This document shows positions 4,955 through 5,657 of a DNA stretch of 5,657 nt, piece by piece. The translations under genes were made by a program, and so were the position numbers. This DNA comes from Planctomycetota bacterium. Lineage in GTDB: Bacteria > Planctomycetota > UBA1135 > UBA2386. The notes below the pieces were generated by a model, which was given only the letters and a program-made list of their open reading frames with translations, was not told where the DNA came from and did not search any database. The stretch's first letter is position 1, and each line of letters opens with the position of its first letter. The DNA lies in contig QJVU01000113.1 in assembly GCA_003235605.1 (NCBI GenBank), positions 1-5,657 of the forward strand. The letters are read 5' to 3'.

Positions 4955-5657
4955 CCCCGCCTGGCTGCCAAGAGCTGGCTGTAGAGGTCCAGGTATCTGC
5001 GGTAGCAGACCTCCAGGTCGTACTCCTGCTGGCAGCGGCGACGGTTCTCCTCCCCAAGGCACCGGCGCAGGTCGGGATCGTCCAGGACCTTGTCGAGGCC
5101 CGCCGCCAGGGCTTCGGCGTCGTCCCTGGGCACGATCAGTGGACGATTCCGCGGCGACACCATGTGGCGCACATCGCCCACATCCGTGGACACCACGGGC
5201 AGCCCCGAGGCCATGGCCTCCAGAACCGTGAGGGGCATCTGTTCGGTCTTCGAGGAGAGCGCAAAGACGTCCATCTGGGGGTAGACGGTTGCGGTGTTGC
5301 TGGTGGTGCCGCCGAACGTCACCCGTCCGGCGATGTGAAGACGATCCGCCAGTTCCTCCAGCTGTCCCTGGCCCTCGCCATCGCCGCCGAACAGCAGCAG
5401 GCGAGTCCGGTCCCGGTTCCGCAAACGGGCAAACGCCTGCAGGAGCAGTTGCTGGTTCTTCTCGCCCCGGAACTGACCCACGTGGCCCACCACCAGCTCG
5501 TCGTCCCCCCGGCTCCGGGTGTCGCGGGTCGCCGGAACGAAACGCTCCAGATCGACACCGTTGGGCAGCCAGTGCACCTGGCTCTCCGGACGGCGCCAGA
5601 TGCGGGTCGCCAGCTCCCAAAGCCGCCGCGAAGGCACCACGATCCCGTCGGCCGCAC
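4951..5657 (-). CDS. Family-4 glycosyltransferase, N-terminus outside window
   Basis: About 235 C-terminal residues of a GT-B-fold glycosyltransferase are visible; the reading frame stays open to the right edge, so the start and the acceptor-binding N-terminal half are missing. The visible order is 'ADGIVVPSRRLWELA', then 'HWLPNGVDLERFVP', the start of the nucleotide-sugar-binding domain 'VGHVGQFRGEKNQQLLLQAF', 'LLLFGGDGEGQGQLEELA', 'VYPQMDVFALSSKTEQMPLTVLEAM' and 'GLPVVSTDVGD'. The E-x7-E pair ('EQMPLTVLE', encoded at 5218-5244) is the retaining GT4 signature that binds the donor sugar-nucleotide. Such enzymes transfer hexoses in lipopolysaccharide, capsule or exopolysaccharide synthesis, or onto lipids; sugar and acceptor cannot be read here. 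The GTG at 5638-5640 should not be taken as the start, because the family-like 'ADGIV' lies before it. It is convergent with the preceding gene, with a 37-base gap. Confidence 0.92.
   Translation of the reverse strand, partial: AADGIVVPSRRLWELATRIWRRPESQVHWLPNGVDLERFVPATRDTRSRGDDELVVGHVGQFRGEKNQQLLLQAFARLRNRDRTRLLLFGGDGEGQGQLEELADRLHIAGRVTFGGTTSNTATVYPQMDVFALSSKTEQMPLTVLEAMASGLPVVSTDVGDVRHMVSPRNRPLIVPRDDAEALAAGLDKVLDDPDLRRCLGEENRRRCQQEYDLEVCYRRYLDLYSQLLAARRG

Noticed and set aside
3762..5057. Very long open frame on the minus strand opposite the prenyltransferase-repeat gene
   Set aside because: It spans a convergent gap and part of the glycosyltransferase gene in another frame. No domain is recognisable, and the plus strand has a signal peptide and QW repeats.
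4775..5620. Alternative minus-strand frame overlapping the glycosyltransferase
   Set aside because: It is frame-shifted relative to the frame that carries the E-x7-E and GxFrxxK-type glycosyltransferase motifs, and is rich in Pro, Gly and Arg without a domain.

Overview
The window is GC-rich (roughly two thirds G+C by eye). It looks like chromosomal DNA from a high-GC Gram-negative (diderm) bacterium. Two things point that way: a predicted lipoprotein, and a secreted prenyltransferase/squalene-cyclase-repeat protein whose 'YLPIFQR' C-terminus I associate with Planctomycetota and Myxococcota proteins. That lineage assignment is an inference from style and was not tested. No rRNA, tRNA, CRISPR array, insertion sequence or phage gene is visible.

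Layout. (1) Bases 1-143 hold the 3' end of a carrier-protein-like gene, which overlaps by ATGA the start of a B12-binding-type radical SAM enzyme (140-1483, +). (2) Facing it (1558-1959, -) is a small predicted lipoprotein with a coiled-coil body and a low-complexity Ser-Lys/Glu tail encoded by a degenerate hexanucleotide repeat. (3) Bases 1960-2155 form a divergent intergenic region with a perfect 9-bp inverted repeat and two weak -10-like boxes. (4) A probable + strand operon follows: a DUF6882 protein (2156-2617), a saccharopine dehydrogenase/lysine 6-dehydrogenase-like oxidoreductase (2631-3710), a 12-codon ATGA-coupled mini-ORF (3707-3745), and an exported prenyltransferase-repeat protein starting at TTG (3750-4913). 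(5) A 23-bp imperfect tandem duplication spans the stop codon of that last gene. It is followed immediately by the 3' end of a convergent family-4 glycosyltransferase (4951-5657, -) that runs off the window.

How the genes may work together. The carrier-like protein and the radical SAM enzyme are probably co-translated and belong to a pathway that continues to the left, plausibly lipid, polyketide or another secondary-metabolite chemistry. The DUF6882, dehydrogenase and prenyltransferase-repeat genes are tightly spaced and probably co-transcribed, but no established pathway joins them. The glycosyltransferase and a mini-ORF resembling a glycosyltransferase N-terminus hint at a surface-polysaccharide neighbourhood. 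The points most worth a second look are the carrier-like protein without a serine at the expected pantetheine position, the mini-ORF as a possible gene scar, and the lipoprotein's slippage-prone tail. I see no clear evidence of a complete new system within this window.
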